A DNA stretch of 64,000 bases from Letharia columbiana (lineage: Eukaryota; Ascomycota; Lecanoromycetes; Lecanorales; Parmeliaceae): the NCBI RefSeq assembly GCF_014066305.1, contig NW_023501083.1:62001-126000 (forward strand). The letters run 5' to 3'. This document shows positions 24,230 to 34,565 of the stretch, piece after piece. Each line of letters opens with the position of its first letter. Position 1 is the stretch's first letter. Made by a program: the position numbers and the translations under genes. The notes beneath the pieces were generated by a model. It was not told the origin of the DNA. It ran no database searches and saw nothing but the letters and a program-made list of their open reading frames with translations.

Positions 24230-25700
24230 ACCATATTAATGCAGTGGGGATGACAGGCCAAGTTGCAGTGGTGTTCTCCGCTTACTGAGTGATGATTTGA
24301 TGTGGAATCGTGGAGAGCATATGACGTGGGATCTTGGAGAGCTGAGCCGTGTTCTTGACGATGGTGGCCTTGTTGCCGCTTGGTTTCTCCGCAGTGTTCT
24401 CCATAGTGTTCTCCGCAGTGTTCTCCGCATTTGCCTGTTGTAGTTCCTCCTCTTACTCCTTAATGCAGTGGGGATGACAGGCTAAGTTGCAGTGGTGTTC
24501 TCCGCTTGCTAAGTGATGATTTGATGTGGAACCGTGGAGAGCATATGACGTGGGATCTTGGAGAGCTGAGCCGTGTTCTTGGTGCTGGGGGCCTTGTTGC
24601 CGCTTGGTTTCTCCGTAGTGTTCTCCGCATTTGCCTGTTGTAGATCCTCCTCTTGCTCCTCCTCTTGTAGAGTATTAGACTGAGTGGCTAGCTGAGTGGC
24701 TGACTGAGTGGATAACTGATATGACGTGGGATCTTGGAGAGCTGAGCCGTGTTCTTGACGATGGTGGCCTTATTGCCGCTTGGTTTCTCCGCAGTGTTCT
24801 CCATAGTGTTCTCCGCAGTGTTCTCCGCATTTGCCTGTTGTAGTTCCTCCTCTTACTCCTTAATGCAGTGGGGATGACAGGCTAAATTGCAGTGGTGTTC
24901 TCCGCTTGCTGAGTGATGATTTGATGTGGAACCGTGGAGAGCATATGACGTGGGATCTTGGAGAGCTGAGCCGTGTTCTTGGTGCTGGGGGCCTTGTTGC
25001 CGCTTGGTTTCTCCGCAGTGTTCTCCGCATTCGCCTGTTGTAGATCCTCCTCTTGCTCCTCCTCTTGTAGAGTATCAGACTGAGTGGCTAGCTGAGTGGC
25101 TGACTGAGTGGATAACTGATATGACGTGGGATCTTGGAGAGCTGAGCCGTGTTCTTGACGATGGTGGCCTTATTGCCGCTTGGTTTCTCCGCAGTGTTCT
25201 CCATAGTGTTCTCCGCAGTGTTCTCCGCATTTGCCTATTGTAGTTCCTCCTCTTACTCCTTAATGCAGTGGGGATGACAGGCTAAATTGCAGTGGTGTTC
25301 TCCGCTTGCTGAGTGATGATTTAATGTGGAACCGTGGAGAGCATATAACGTGGGATCTTGGAGAGCTGAGCCGTGTTTTTGACGATGGTGGCCTTGTTGC
25401 CGCTTGGTTTCTCCGCAGTGTTCTCCGCATTTGCCTGTTGTAGTTCCTTCTCTTACTCCTTAATGCAGTGGGGATGATAGACCAAGTTGCAGTGGTGTTC
25501 TCCGCTTGCTGAGTGATGATTTGATATGAAACCGTGGAGAGTATATGACGTGGGATCTCGGAGAGCTGAGCCGTGTTCTTGACGATGGTGGCCTTGTTAC
25601 CGCTTGGTTTCTCCGCAGTGTTCTCCATAGTGTTCTCCGCAGTGTTCTCCGCATTTGCCTGTTATAGTTCCTCCTCTTACTCCTCCTCTTATAGAGTATC
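24230..25700. repeat. Minisatellite array in Helitron-like copy B
   Basis: Repeats beginning TAATGCAGTGGGGATGACAG occur near 24236, 24460, 24862, 25261 and 25462, giving spacings of about 200 and 400 bp. The longer units carry an extra module of GACTGAGTGG-type words (near 24685 and 25080). The pattern is that of a higher-order repeat that expands by unequal exchange or slippage. Confidence 0.8.
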
Positions 25701-26893
25701 AGACTAAGTGGTTAGCTGAGTGGCTGACTAAGTGGATTACTGAGCTGATAGGATAGGTAATATTGACTAAGCGGCTGGTCGAGTAGTATATAGGGGGAGG
25801 ACGATGGCTGTAAATCCGTTCGGGCTCTTTTTGAGGGCTTTCTAACGCGTTTATGAGCAGTAGTAGGTAGCTGTTAAGCTCGCTTAAGGCCTCGATTACC
25901 AGCAGTAACAGATTCGCGTTAATAGGGGCTCTAAGAGGCGGGTAAAAGAGGTGTACGTGCCTGAAGCGTTTAGTAACGTTTCCGCGAGGGGTACCGAGGA
26001 CGATTGTGTTTATATTAATGGAATTAATAGAATTGATAGAGTGGTGGAAGAATAATAGTTACATAAATAAATAAATAGGAGAAAGGATTATTATTCGATC
26101 CCGGACGCGTCTGATATGGCTATCATAACTACCATATTTGAATATTTATTTTATCCACCAATAGTAGACTAAACTTCATTATTTTTACAGCGTTAGAAAG
26201 CGTAAACTAAGCTCTATAATTTACGAAATTATGAAGAAATAGCATCTATAGGGAGCTGGTTATTTTAGAGTATAAAACTTCTACACACAAATTTTTGATA
26301 AGGGAGCTCGAGAGGGCTAGCGGGCTAACTTAGTCGGTCTAACTAAAGAGCGTAGTAACCCTAAATTTATGATTGGCTGCACATATAAATTCAAGGTTTT
26401 CTAGTTCAGCCCTACCTTATTCTTTTATATATACTAATTAAAGGAGTTAATATTATAATACTCCTCGATAGTCTTAAAAGCTAGATTTTCTAAATCTTAA
26501 TATATTATATTTTATATATATTAATTATTAAATTTACACTTTATATTCGAGATTAATTATTTATCTAATCTTATTAAATCTATAAAAAACCTCGATAAAG
26601 AAAAATAGAAAGAGTACCGAGGCTTTAAATACCCGTTTTAAGATCTTAAAATAATATAAAGATTTTTAATATTTTATCTATATTATTTTAAAACCTCGAA
26701 ATAATCTAAAAATTTTAATAATTTATTTATATTATTTCGAGATTTTAAAATAATATAAAAGTTTTATATAGTTTATCTATATTATTTTTGTTACGAGCGT
26801 ACCCTTGACACACCGCTCAGCCCTATGGCTAGCGGGCCTTGGCGGAGGCATCTCCTACTATATCATGCCTCCTTCCCACATACATAGTTCGGT

Positions 26894-26965
26894 AGCCTTA
26901 TTATCCTATCTACCTCACCCATACTGGTATCGTACCTATGCTGGTCCTGACATTATAATAAGGCT
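26894..26965 (+). promoter_or_regulatory. Candidate self-priming pair in element T
   Basis: AGCCTTATTAT in the 5' LTR (26894-26904) is the exact reverse complement of ATAATAAGGCT (26955-26965), which starts 2 nt after the LTR. Tf1 of fission yeast primes reverse transcription with the first 11 nt of its own RNA annealed to such a site. If the same holds here, R would start at 26894 and U5 would end at 26952. No tRNA-like TGG start is visible at the PBS. Confidence 0.6.
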
Positions 26966-27723
26966 CCTTCGTACACCCGGCGAAGAGAAACACATACGGG
27001 CCAATCAACGCACACTCACGCCCATTCGGATTAGCGGACGAATGGTTAATAAACAAACGCGCTGGCAAGGGCTTTGTCAAGATACTAACTTGAGACCAAG
27101 ACACCACGACCGGTTGAGGTCAAGACAGGAACTTGAGGCATCGTATCCTTGGGTCAGCCCACCAAACGGGTAATTCGTTTCGGCATGACGGAACGGCCTC
27201 TGGACAGCAGGAGGGATAAAGCACCGCTGGACCATTCGTACTGCAAGCGAATCAGAAAGAAATTGACAGACAACACCACCCCACCACAGTGAGCCTGCTA
27301 CAACGGCGACGGGAACAGCCCCGAAACGACTACGATTCGACCTCTTCACTGAGCATGTCGACAACACACATAGTGAAGCCTGCTACCAAATGGCATTCAA
27401 CACATTCGATTCTTCCCTACCTCCCTATCAAGCCTACGAATCAAATAAGACAAAGGATAAAATAAATAGACTTGATGGCAAGAGCATGGGAGACACAGGG
27501 CAAATCTACAGTGAAGCTCCCAGGCCAGGCTGCCAGTAGGTGTTGAAGGTAAAAAAAAAAAAAAAAAAGTGGAGGACTATGGCAAGAAGACTGGGCAAGG
27601 AGAAGAACTCGGAGAATCTTGCTGGTACGCAGGCAAGATGTTGCTATATCTCCGGGATCTCTGAAGGACAATATGGGTATGGCAGGCATAGCACAGTCAA
27701 GACCAGCATGCGATCCGGCAAAA

Positions 27724-27767
27724 CCTCGGACATGGTGTTTTTGGACGAATTGAAACCATCCGATGTT
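27724..27767 (+). other. Shared ~44-nt module (element T)
   Basis: CTCGGACATGGTG...GGACGAATTGAAACCATCCGATG. The arms still pair with a bulge. Upstream it shares GTCAAGACCAGCATGCG with the copy at 36330-36400. Confidence 0.75.
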
Positions 27768-28207
27768 CTTCAGAAAAACGCCAAGACTCGGACTGCTACC
27801 GCTACACCTCTGCAAATCCTCTCCAGTCAAGGTCTGCAGGGACTATGGATGTTTGGAGAAACAAGGCAAGCAATGGGCGTGCATCTCCGGTCTACCAGCC
27901 ATGGGGGCCATGGCTATTGAGAGGGGGGGGTAGTGTTACGAGCGTACCCTTGACACACCGCTCAGCCCTATGGCTAGCGGGCCTTGGCGGAGGCATCTCC
28001 TACTATATCATGCCTCCTTCCCACATACATAGTTCGGTAGCCTTATTATCCTATCTACCTCACCCATACTAATATCGTACCTATGCTGGTCCTGACAATT
28101 TTAAGATCTTAAAATAATCTAAAAGTTTTAATAATTTATTTATATTATTTTAGAATCTTAAATAAAATAAAAATTTTAATTTAATATTTTTTATATAAGA
28201 ATTAGAT

Positions 28208-28258
28208 AGCGATAGCTCTTTCGTTAATAAATATAAATTAAAAAAATAAGCTATCGCT
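28208..28258. repeat. RIPed hairpin of TRIM copy C
   Basis: AGCGATAGCT (28208-28217) pairs perfectly with AGCTATCGCT (28249-28258). The less damaged copy A has GGCGACAGCC and GGCTGTCGCC at this place, so both arms changed in a matching way. Confidence 0.75.
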
Positions 28259-28547
28259 ATAAGATATATCTATTTATAAACAATTATTAAAAATTTAATT
28301 TAATATCTATTAGAAAGTATAAGAATATTTTAATATTATTTTATTTATTTTTAAGTTTATAATCTATTAAAAGTAGAATATTAGATATATTAGAAATTAA
28401 AATAATTATAATTAAAAAATTAATTATTAATTTATAAAATATATAAATATTTATATATATAAAATAGATAGTTAATAATAACTAATAATTATTAGCTTTA
28501 ATAATATATAATATATTATATAATAATTAAAGAGACTAATATTATAA

Positions 28548-29793
28548 TAAAATTCTCTATTAAAATTATTAAATTATTATAAAAATAAGAAATAATCTTT
28601 ATTTATAAAATTACTTAATTATATTAAATAATCTAATTAATAATTTTAAATTATTATTTAATAATATACTTATCTCTTATTTTTTTTTTTTTTTATTTAT
28701 TTTAAAATTATAAGATAGATAAAATTATTTAATATTTTCTTCTCTATTAAATCTTTCTATTATAAAATTATACTCTTATTATTATTAATAGCGCTTTTTT
28801 ATTTTTAATTATTTAGATTTAATTATATAATTAATATAAATATATATTTTCTTTTTAAAATATTAAATAAAAAAATTATATATATTAATATCTAATAATA
28901 TTATAATATAATCGATCTTATTATTTATAAAAATATATATTTTTAACCTCTTATAATATCTTTTTCTATTTCTTTAAATTTATACTTTTAAATCTATTTA
29001 TATTTTTAACTTTATCTCTTATAATTAATATTATATTAAGATTAATATTATATACTTTTTATAAATAAACTTTAAATAAATTATATATTTTAAAAATTAT
29101 TATATATTAATAGAATTTAATAATATCAAAATTCTAAAAGAGCTTTTCTATCGCTTTATATTTATAATTTTTAATATTAATTAAATAATTATAAGATCTT
29201 AATAGCGATAAAAATAAAAAAATTTAATTAAAAGATTATTATCGCGAAATATTTATTAAAGATTATTTATATTATCTACTTCTATATATATAATTAAAAT
29301 TATAAATTTAATTTTACTTTATAATAATAAAAAATCTTATCTTTTATTTTTAATAATAAATTATTTATAATTCTATTATTATTTATCTTCTTACTATATA
29401 AAATTACTATTATATTAATTTTATAATATATATATTTACTAAATTTATAAATAATAATATTTAAAAGATATTTTATAAAAAGAAAATAAAGTATAACTTC
29501 TAAGTATTTTTCTAATTATCTTTTTAATTATTATAATATTATAATAAATAAAAAAAATAGAAAAAAAGAAAGAAGTAATATATAAAAAGTTTATTATTTT
29601 TATTTTAATTTATAACGCTCGCGTAAAACTTAAAATAATAATTAATATTATAAAATTATAAAATTTTTAAATAAAGAAGAATAAAATAGATATAATAAAA
29701 AACTTAAAAAAGAATTTAAATTTAAATTTAAAGAAAAGTTTATAAATTTAATTATATATTAATAAGTTAATTAATAATTAATAATTTATTCTA
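28548..29793. other. Anonymous RIPed DNA
   Basis: About 1.25 kb without CA/TG, without a recognisable protein motif. Contains a T-run at 28681-28694. Confidence 0.5.
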
Positions 29794-30265
29794 TTAATAT
29801 ATATAATAAAATAAAATAAAATAAAATAAAATTTTAAAATTTTAAATTAATATATATAATTAATTATAAATTTAGAATTATTACGCTCTTTAATTAGATT
29901 AATTAAATTATTATAAATAAATAAATAAATATTAATAATTATAAAAAAAATATAATTAAATAACCTTAATTAAAAAATAGATATATATTATTTAATTTTA
30001 GAATAACTTTTTTATTTTCTATTAAAATTTTAAGATTTTTTTTTAAAATTATAAAACGAAATAAGAATTTTTAAATAAAAAAGAATTTTTAAATTTAATT
30101 TAATAATTATTAAAGTATAAAAAATTTAAATATTATTTATTAAAGTTCGCTCGATAGCTAAATAACTCGCTTATTAAAGTTCGCTTATTAAAGATTATTT
30201 ATCTATTTACTCGATAACTCTAATTAAAAAAATAATTATAAATTTAATTTATAAATCTTTATTTA
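29794..30265 (+). mobile_element. Short Helitron-like element, copy 2, heavily RIPed
   Basis: 472 bp aligning end to end with the 438-bp copy at 7107-7544. The 5' start TTAATATATATAATAAAAT corresponds to TCAGTATATATAAAAGAAT. The block with AAAGTTCGCT...AAAGATTATTTATC corresponds to the TCGCTCACC repeats, and the palindromic ATAAATTTAATTTAT lies near the 3' end. It is preceded by A and followed by T. This copy shows the family was present before at least one round of RIP here. Confidence 0.6.
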
Positions 30266-30289
30266 TAAAAAATATAATATCTTATAAAT

Positions 30290-31090
30290 TTTAATAGAAT
30301 CTTTTATTTTTTAAAATAATAATAGAAATTTATTATTAAATATAATACTTATTAATTAAATAAGAAAATAAAATATTTAAACTATATTTATAATATTTAT
30401 AATTTTATAATAATAGATTTTTTTTATAATTTAATAGAATATAATTTTTAATATAATATAATTTTCTAAAAATATAAATTAAATATTTTATATAGTATTA
30501 ATTATAAAGATAATTAGAATTCTAAATTAAATATAAATTTAAAATTAATATAATAAATAAATATCTAATAGATTTTAATTAAAATCTTTTATTTTCTAAA
30601 ATAATAATAAGAATCTATTATATAAATATAGTATTTATTAATTAAATAAATAAGTATAATAAATATACTTTTTTATTAAAACTATTATTATAATATAAAT
30701 AATTTTATAATAATAATTTATTTTAATTTTTTAATATAATATAATTTTTTAGAATTATAAATTAATAATTTTATACAATATTAATTATAAAGATAATTAA
30801 AATTCTAAATTAAAAATTAATATAATAATTAAATATATATAAACTTTAATAAAATCTTTTATTTTTTAAAATAATAATAAGAATTTATAAAAATATATAA
30901 TTATTAATAATTAAATAAGAAAATATAATATATATTTATATTAAAGCTATAATTATAATATAAATAATTTTATAATAATAAATAATTTTAATTTTTTAAT
31001 ATAATATAATTTTTTTAAATTATAAATTAAATATATTATATAATATTAATTTTAAAGATAATTAAAATTTAAAATAGAATATACTTTTAT
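30290..31090. repeat. Three tandem copies of a ~275-bp unit, RIPed
   Basis: Units start near 30294, 30573 and 30845 with versions of AATCTTTTATTTTCTAAAAT, and share TTAATTATAAAGATAATTAG and similar words near their ends. The period is about 272-279 bp. The third unit is slightly degraded at its end. Confidence 0.75.
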
Positions 31091-33768
31091 AAGTAATATA
31101 ATAATTAAAAATTATATTATAAATTAAAAAAACGAATAATTTAATTATAAAGTTTTTTATTTTATTATTTATAATAATTTAAAAGTCTATCTAAATTAAA
31201 TTATAAGCTTTTAATTTATTATTATATTTATATATAACTTAATATTAAACGATTTTAAAAATCTATATAAAAGTTATATATTCTTAATTTATAATATTAC
31301 GTATTTATTATAAATTATTAGAAGTTAAGAATTTATATTTTATTATTAATAAATTTTATATAAAAATAATAAAAAGTTTTATTTAAAAAATTATTAAATA
31401 AAAAAGATTTTATTATTTTCTATATCGTCTTAATAATAAAACTTTATTAATAATATTTAATATTATTCTTAAATTTATTTATTATATCTAATAAAATTTT
31501 TTAAATAAATTTTTAAAATAAAGCTTTCGAAATTAATAATATAGTCGATTTCTAGAAATATTTAATTTTACGAAGAATAATAGTTAATAAACTATAATTA
31601 GAAAGATAATTAGAAATATATATAAAATTAAATTTATTATCTAGATAAAATCTATATAATTTTCTTACTTTAAATATATAATTAGTAATATATTTTTCTT
31701 TTATTTATATTTTTTTTACTTATAATAGATTTTTTAAAAGTCTTATTACTCGACTTTCTAGCTACTTTTACTATTAATAATATTTAAAATATTTTTTTAT
31801 TTATTATAATTATCGCGAAAAGTATATTAAATCTTCTCTTTCTAAATTTTTTATTATATTTTTTTTTAATAATTTTCTTATAAAGATAGATATTCTTTAA
31901 TTATCGCGATTTTTATATTTTTACTTTAAATATTATTAAAATTTCTATTTTTATAAATAATATCTCGATTTTAAGAGATAGTTTAATTTTAAAATAAAGT
32001 TATATTATTATCGCTAAATATATCGTTATCGAATATATATATTAACTCTTTATTTTTATTAATAATATATTTATAAGCTCGTCTAATTTAGAAAGTTAGA
32101 TAATTATAATAATAATTAAAAAAGAGAAAATTATATTTAAACTTTTTCTTATTATAATAATTAGAATTATAAGAATTATTTTTTTTTCTTCTAATCGCAC
32201 TAACTATTTATATATTAAAATTAATAAATTTATATAAATTTATTATAAAACTTATCGCTAGATTATAATATTATTATTTTTATTATATATTAGAAATTTT
32301 TAATCTTAAGCTTCTTTTATAGTAAAGTCTATCTCTTCTTTTTCTAATATAATTAAATTTATTAGTAAACTACTCTTTAAATTTACTATTTAACTACTTT
32401 TAGAACTTTATAATTAATTACTTTCAAAATTTTCTAATTAAATATCTTTAAAACTTTCTAATTAATTATTTTTAAAACTTTTTAATTAATTATTTCTAGA
32501 ATTTTTTAATTAATTACTTTAAAAACTTTCTAATTAAATATCTCTAAAACTTTTTAATTAATTATCTTTAAAAACTTTTTAATTTATTACTTTTAAAATC
32601 TTCTAATTAATCTAATATTTTTTTAAAATTAAAAAATTAAATAATTAATTAAGAGTTTATTAATAAAGATTCTTTATTAAAAGTATCTATATTTATTACT
32701 ATATCTTTTTAAATATAAATATAAAATAAATAATATTCTAAAAATAAGCGATTTAATTAATATTCTAATTATCTTTTTAATTATTCTTTAAAAGAGAAAA
32801 CGCGTATAATAAATCGAAGATATAAAATAAAATCTTAAAAAAGATAAATTTATTTTATAGAATTCTTAGATTTAAATTCTTAAAAGCTTAAAATAAATAT
32901 TTATTATTATATAAAAGCTAAGAAAAATCTATTATTAATAATAATTCTTAATAATTCTAATTAGATTATTAAATTTAAAAAAATTTAATTAAAATTTAAC
33001 TTTATAATATTAAAAATTAATATTAAATATTTTTATAAATAAAAACTCGAAAAAATATAAAAACGCGCTAGTAAATTAGCCTATTTTTTAATTAACGTAT
33101 TCTTATATTTTTCTATATTTTAATCTTTTCTAATACTTTTTTTAATTATATTATCTTTTATAATAATATAATTCTATTTAAATTTTCTTATTATTTCTAT
33201 TATAATACTAATATATTCTTTATAATATATTTTTTAATATCTTATAATAAGCTTCTTATATAAAAATTATCGTTATAATTATCTTAAATAAGAATTTAAT
33301 TAAATAAATAAATTTACGTACTTTCTATTATCTCTTAATATTATAAAAATTAATATTATTAATAAAGATAATAACTTTAATTCGCTCTATTATACTATTT
33401 CTAAAAAAAATAAAAATATCTTAAGAATTTAAATAATAATAAGATATAAAAAATAATAGATAAATATTTTAGAAATAAGAATATAATAAAATCGCGTTAA
33501 TATTTAATAAGTCTAAATATATACGAATTATTAAGAATAATTTTAAGAAAATAAAATAATATAAATATAATAGCGAAATCTATAATTAAAAAAAAACTTC
33601 TAACTTTTTTAAAATATTAAATAATTACTTTTAAGAAAAAGAAGAAAATAAAAGAGAGAATTATTAAATATATTATATATAATTAATATACTTATTATAA
33701 ATTTTAATTATTATTATAATTATTCTAATATCTTTCTAATATTATAATTAATATTTATATATTATATT
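31091..33768. other. Anonymous RIPed DNA with a 24-bp tandem repeat
   Basis: About 2.7 kb of CA/TG-depleted sequence. Apart from the array at 32388-32610 nothing recognisable was seen. It ends at the TTATA target duplication of the next element. Confidence 0.5.
32388..32610. repeat. ~24-bp tandem repeat, about nine copies
   Basis: The unit resembles AATTAATTATTTTTAAAACT plus TTCT, recurring every 24-25 bp. It is RIPed, so the original unit was richer in G and C. A coding origin (repeat peptide) is possible but not supported. Confidence 0.75.
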
Positions 33769-33773
33769 TTATA

Positions 33774-33939
33774 TGTTACGAGCGTACCCTTGACACACCC
33801 CTCAGCCCTATGGCTAGCGGGCCTTGGCGGAGGCATCCCCTACCATATCATGCCTCCTTCCCACATACATAGTTCGGTAGCCTTATTATCCTTGATCTAC
33901 CTCACCTATACTGGTATCGCATCTATGCTGGTTCTGATA
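33774..33939 (+). repeat. 5' LTR of the gag-only element
   Basis: 166 bp, TGTTACGAGCG...CTGATA. Carries AGCCTTATTAT at 33879-33889, the candidate RNA start and self-primer. Confidence 0.85.
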
Positions 33940-33941
33940 TT

Positions 33942-33952
33942 ATAATAAGGCT
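33942..33952 (+). promoter_or_regulatory. Candidate self-priming PBS
   Basis: ATAATAAGGCT, 2 nt downstream of the 5' LTR, perfectly complementary over 11 nt to LTR bases 33879-33889. The same spacing and 11-mer occur at 26955-26965. It resembles the Tf1-type self-priming signal. Confidence 0.6.
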
Positions 33953-33983
33953 CCTTCGTACACCCCCCCGGCGAAGAGAATTG

Positions 33984-34565
33984 ATGGGTTTTTTTTTCAC
34001 TTTCTGCTCGGAGCAAGCGACCGAGCCTGATAAAGAAAACGCTGGGTATTTCTACCATACAGAAGCCCCACCACACATTCAAATCATCAAACCACCTACA
34101 TCATTCGAAAGAACCTACATCAGACAGCCTCCATTATCAACGGTAGTCCAATCCATCAAAAAACGAGTCCCCTCCACCGAATACAAGAAATCCTTCTCCG
34201 CTCCGCATCGATCTCTCCGCTCCGTTCCCCGCAAAAAGTTTATCACCGGCCAACAGACCCCCGGCGGACTTTCTACCATTCGGAAGAACACTATTCAGAG
34301 TACTCACAGACTTCACGGCGACTTGATTGGTCAAGAAACGAGTGTTGTGGACTCCCGCGAAGAAACCACACTATTTCGGGCGTCACAGCCAAATTTCAAC
34401 ACTCAACACAGAGATCTGTCACTTTTCTCGACTCGCATACGCCTTCATAGTACCGGAGTTCCAGAGATCTCTCCATTCCACTCGACAAAGACACTACCAG
34501 CCAAAATCGCCATTTCTACGCCTATCTTCTCCGCTCCGTTCTTACCTACATTCAACACATCATGA
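33984..34565 (+). CDS. Hypothetical first ORF of the gag-only element
   Basis: 193 codons from the ATG at 33984 (the frame is open upstream to a TTG at 33981). The product is basic, proline- and serine-rich and has no recognisable domain. It contains internal echoes such as two copies of a SAP.. segment (from CTTCTCCGCTCCG near 34193 and 34525). It ends in ATGA, where its TGA overlaps the ATG of the next frame (34562-34565). That could allow reinitiation, or this may be leader sequence that happens to be open. By position it could be the N-terminal part of gag displaced by a frameshift. It is not RIPed. Function unknown. Confidence 0.4.
   Translation: MGFFFTFCSEQATEPDKENAGYFYHTEAPPHIQIIKPPTSFERTYIRQPPLSTVVQSIKKRVPSTEYKKSFSAPHRSLRSVPRKKFITGQQTPGGLSTIRKNTIQSTHRLHGDLIGQETSVVDSREETTLFRASQPNFNTQHRDLSLFSTRIRLHSTGVPEISPFHSTKTLPAKIAISTPIFSAPFLPTFNTS

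Larger units (their letters stand above)
23803..26437 (-). mobile_element. Long Helitron-like element, copy B (both ends present)
   Basis: 2,635 bp in minus orientation. Its 5' end (at 26437) reads TTAGTATATATAAAAG, a RIP variant of TCAGTA, and is preceded by A on that strand. Its 3' end reads CTTTACTTA and is followed by T. The 3' hairpin (CCATGAATT paired with AATTCATGG) lies about 11 nt before the end. The interior carries the longest minisatellite array of the window, at about 24230-25700. The 5' third (25740-26437) is moderately RIPed, the rest hardly at all. No transposase or helicase gene is seen. Confidence 0.6.
26789..28097 (+). mobile_element. Short non-autonomous LTR element (T), un-RIPed
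   Basis: 1,309 bp with 164-bp LTRs at 26789-26952 and 27934-28097 that differ at only two adjacent bases. It is flanked by ATTTT (26784-26788 and 28098-28102), a perfect 5-bp target duplication. The LTR has TGTTACGAGCG...CTGACA ends. A PBS-like 11-mer lies 2 nt inside the LTR, and a G-rich polypurine tract (27919-27930) precedes TAG and the 3' LTR. The interior has no convincing protein domain. Its last ~350 bp resemble the 3' region of the 3.4-kb element at 33774, so it is probably a deletion derivative. GC content and CA/TG are normal, so it inserted after the surrounding TRIM was RIPed. Confidence 0.85.
26438..28547 (-). mobile_element. TRIM copy C, RIPed, split by a 1.3-kb LTR element
   Basis: A RIPed copy of the TRIM seen intact at 40734-41715. 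Only 23 bp of the left LTR remain (26438-26460), directly next to Helitron-like copy B. The interior follows (AACCTCGATAAAG and the GACCTCG-type repeats, RIPed), then the right LTR at 28365-28547. A fresh element (26789-28097) is inserted in the interior with an ATTTT duplication. Orientation is minus by comparison with copy A. Confidence 0.75.

Noticed and set aside
25260..25654. 122- and 64-codon minus-strand frames in copy B
   Set aside because: Same minisatellite modules read in two frames; no consistent protein across units.
26805..27173. 122-codon frame starting inside the LTR of element T
   Set aside because: Begins in the LTR, crosses the PBS and has no domain; the same LTR peptide appears at each LTR copy, so it is incidental.
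27724..27772. Hammerhead ribozyme in the shared 44-nt module
   Set aside because: GAAAC is present but the CUGAUGA core and the three-stem layout are absent.
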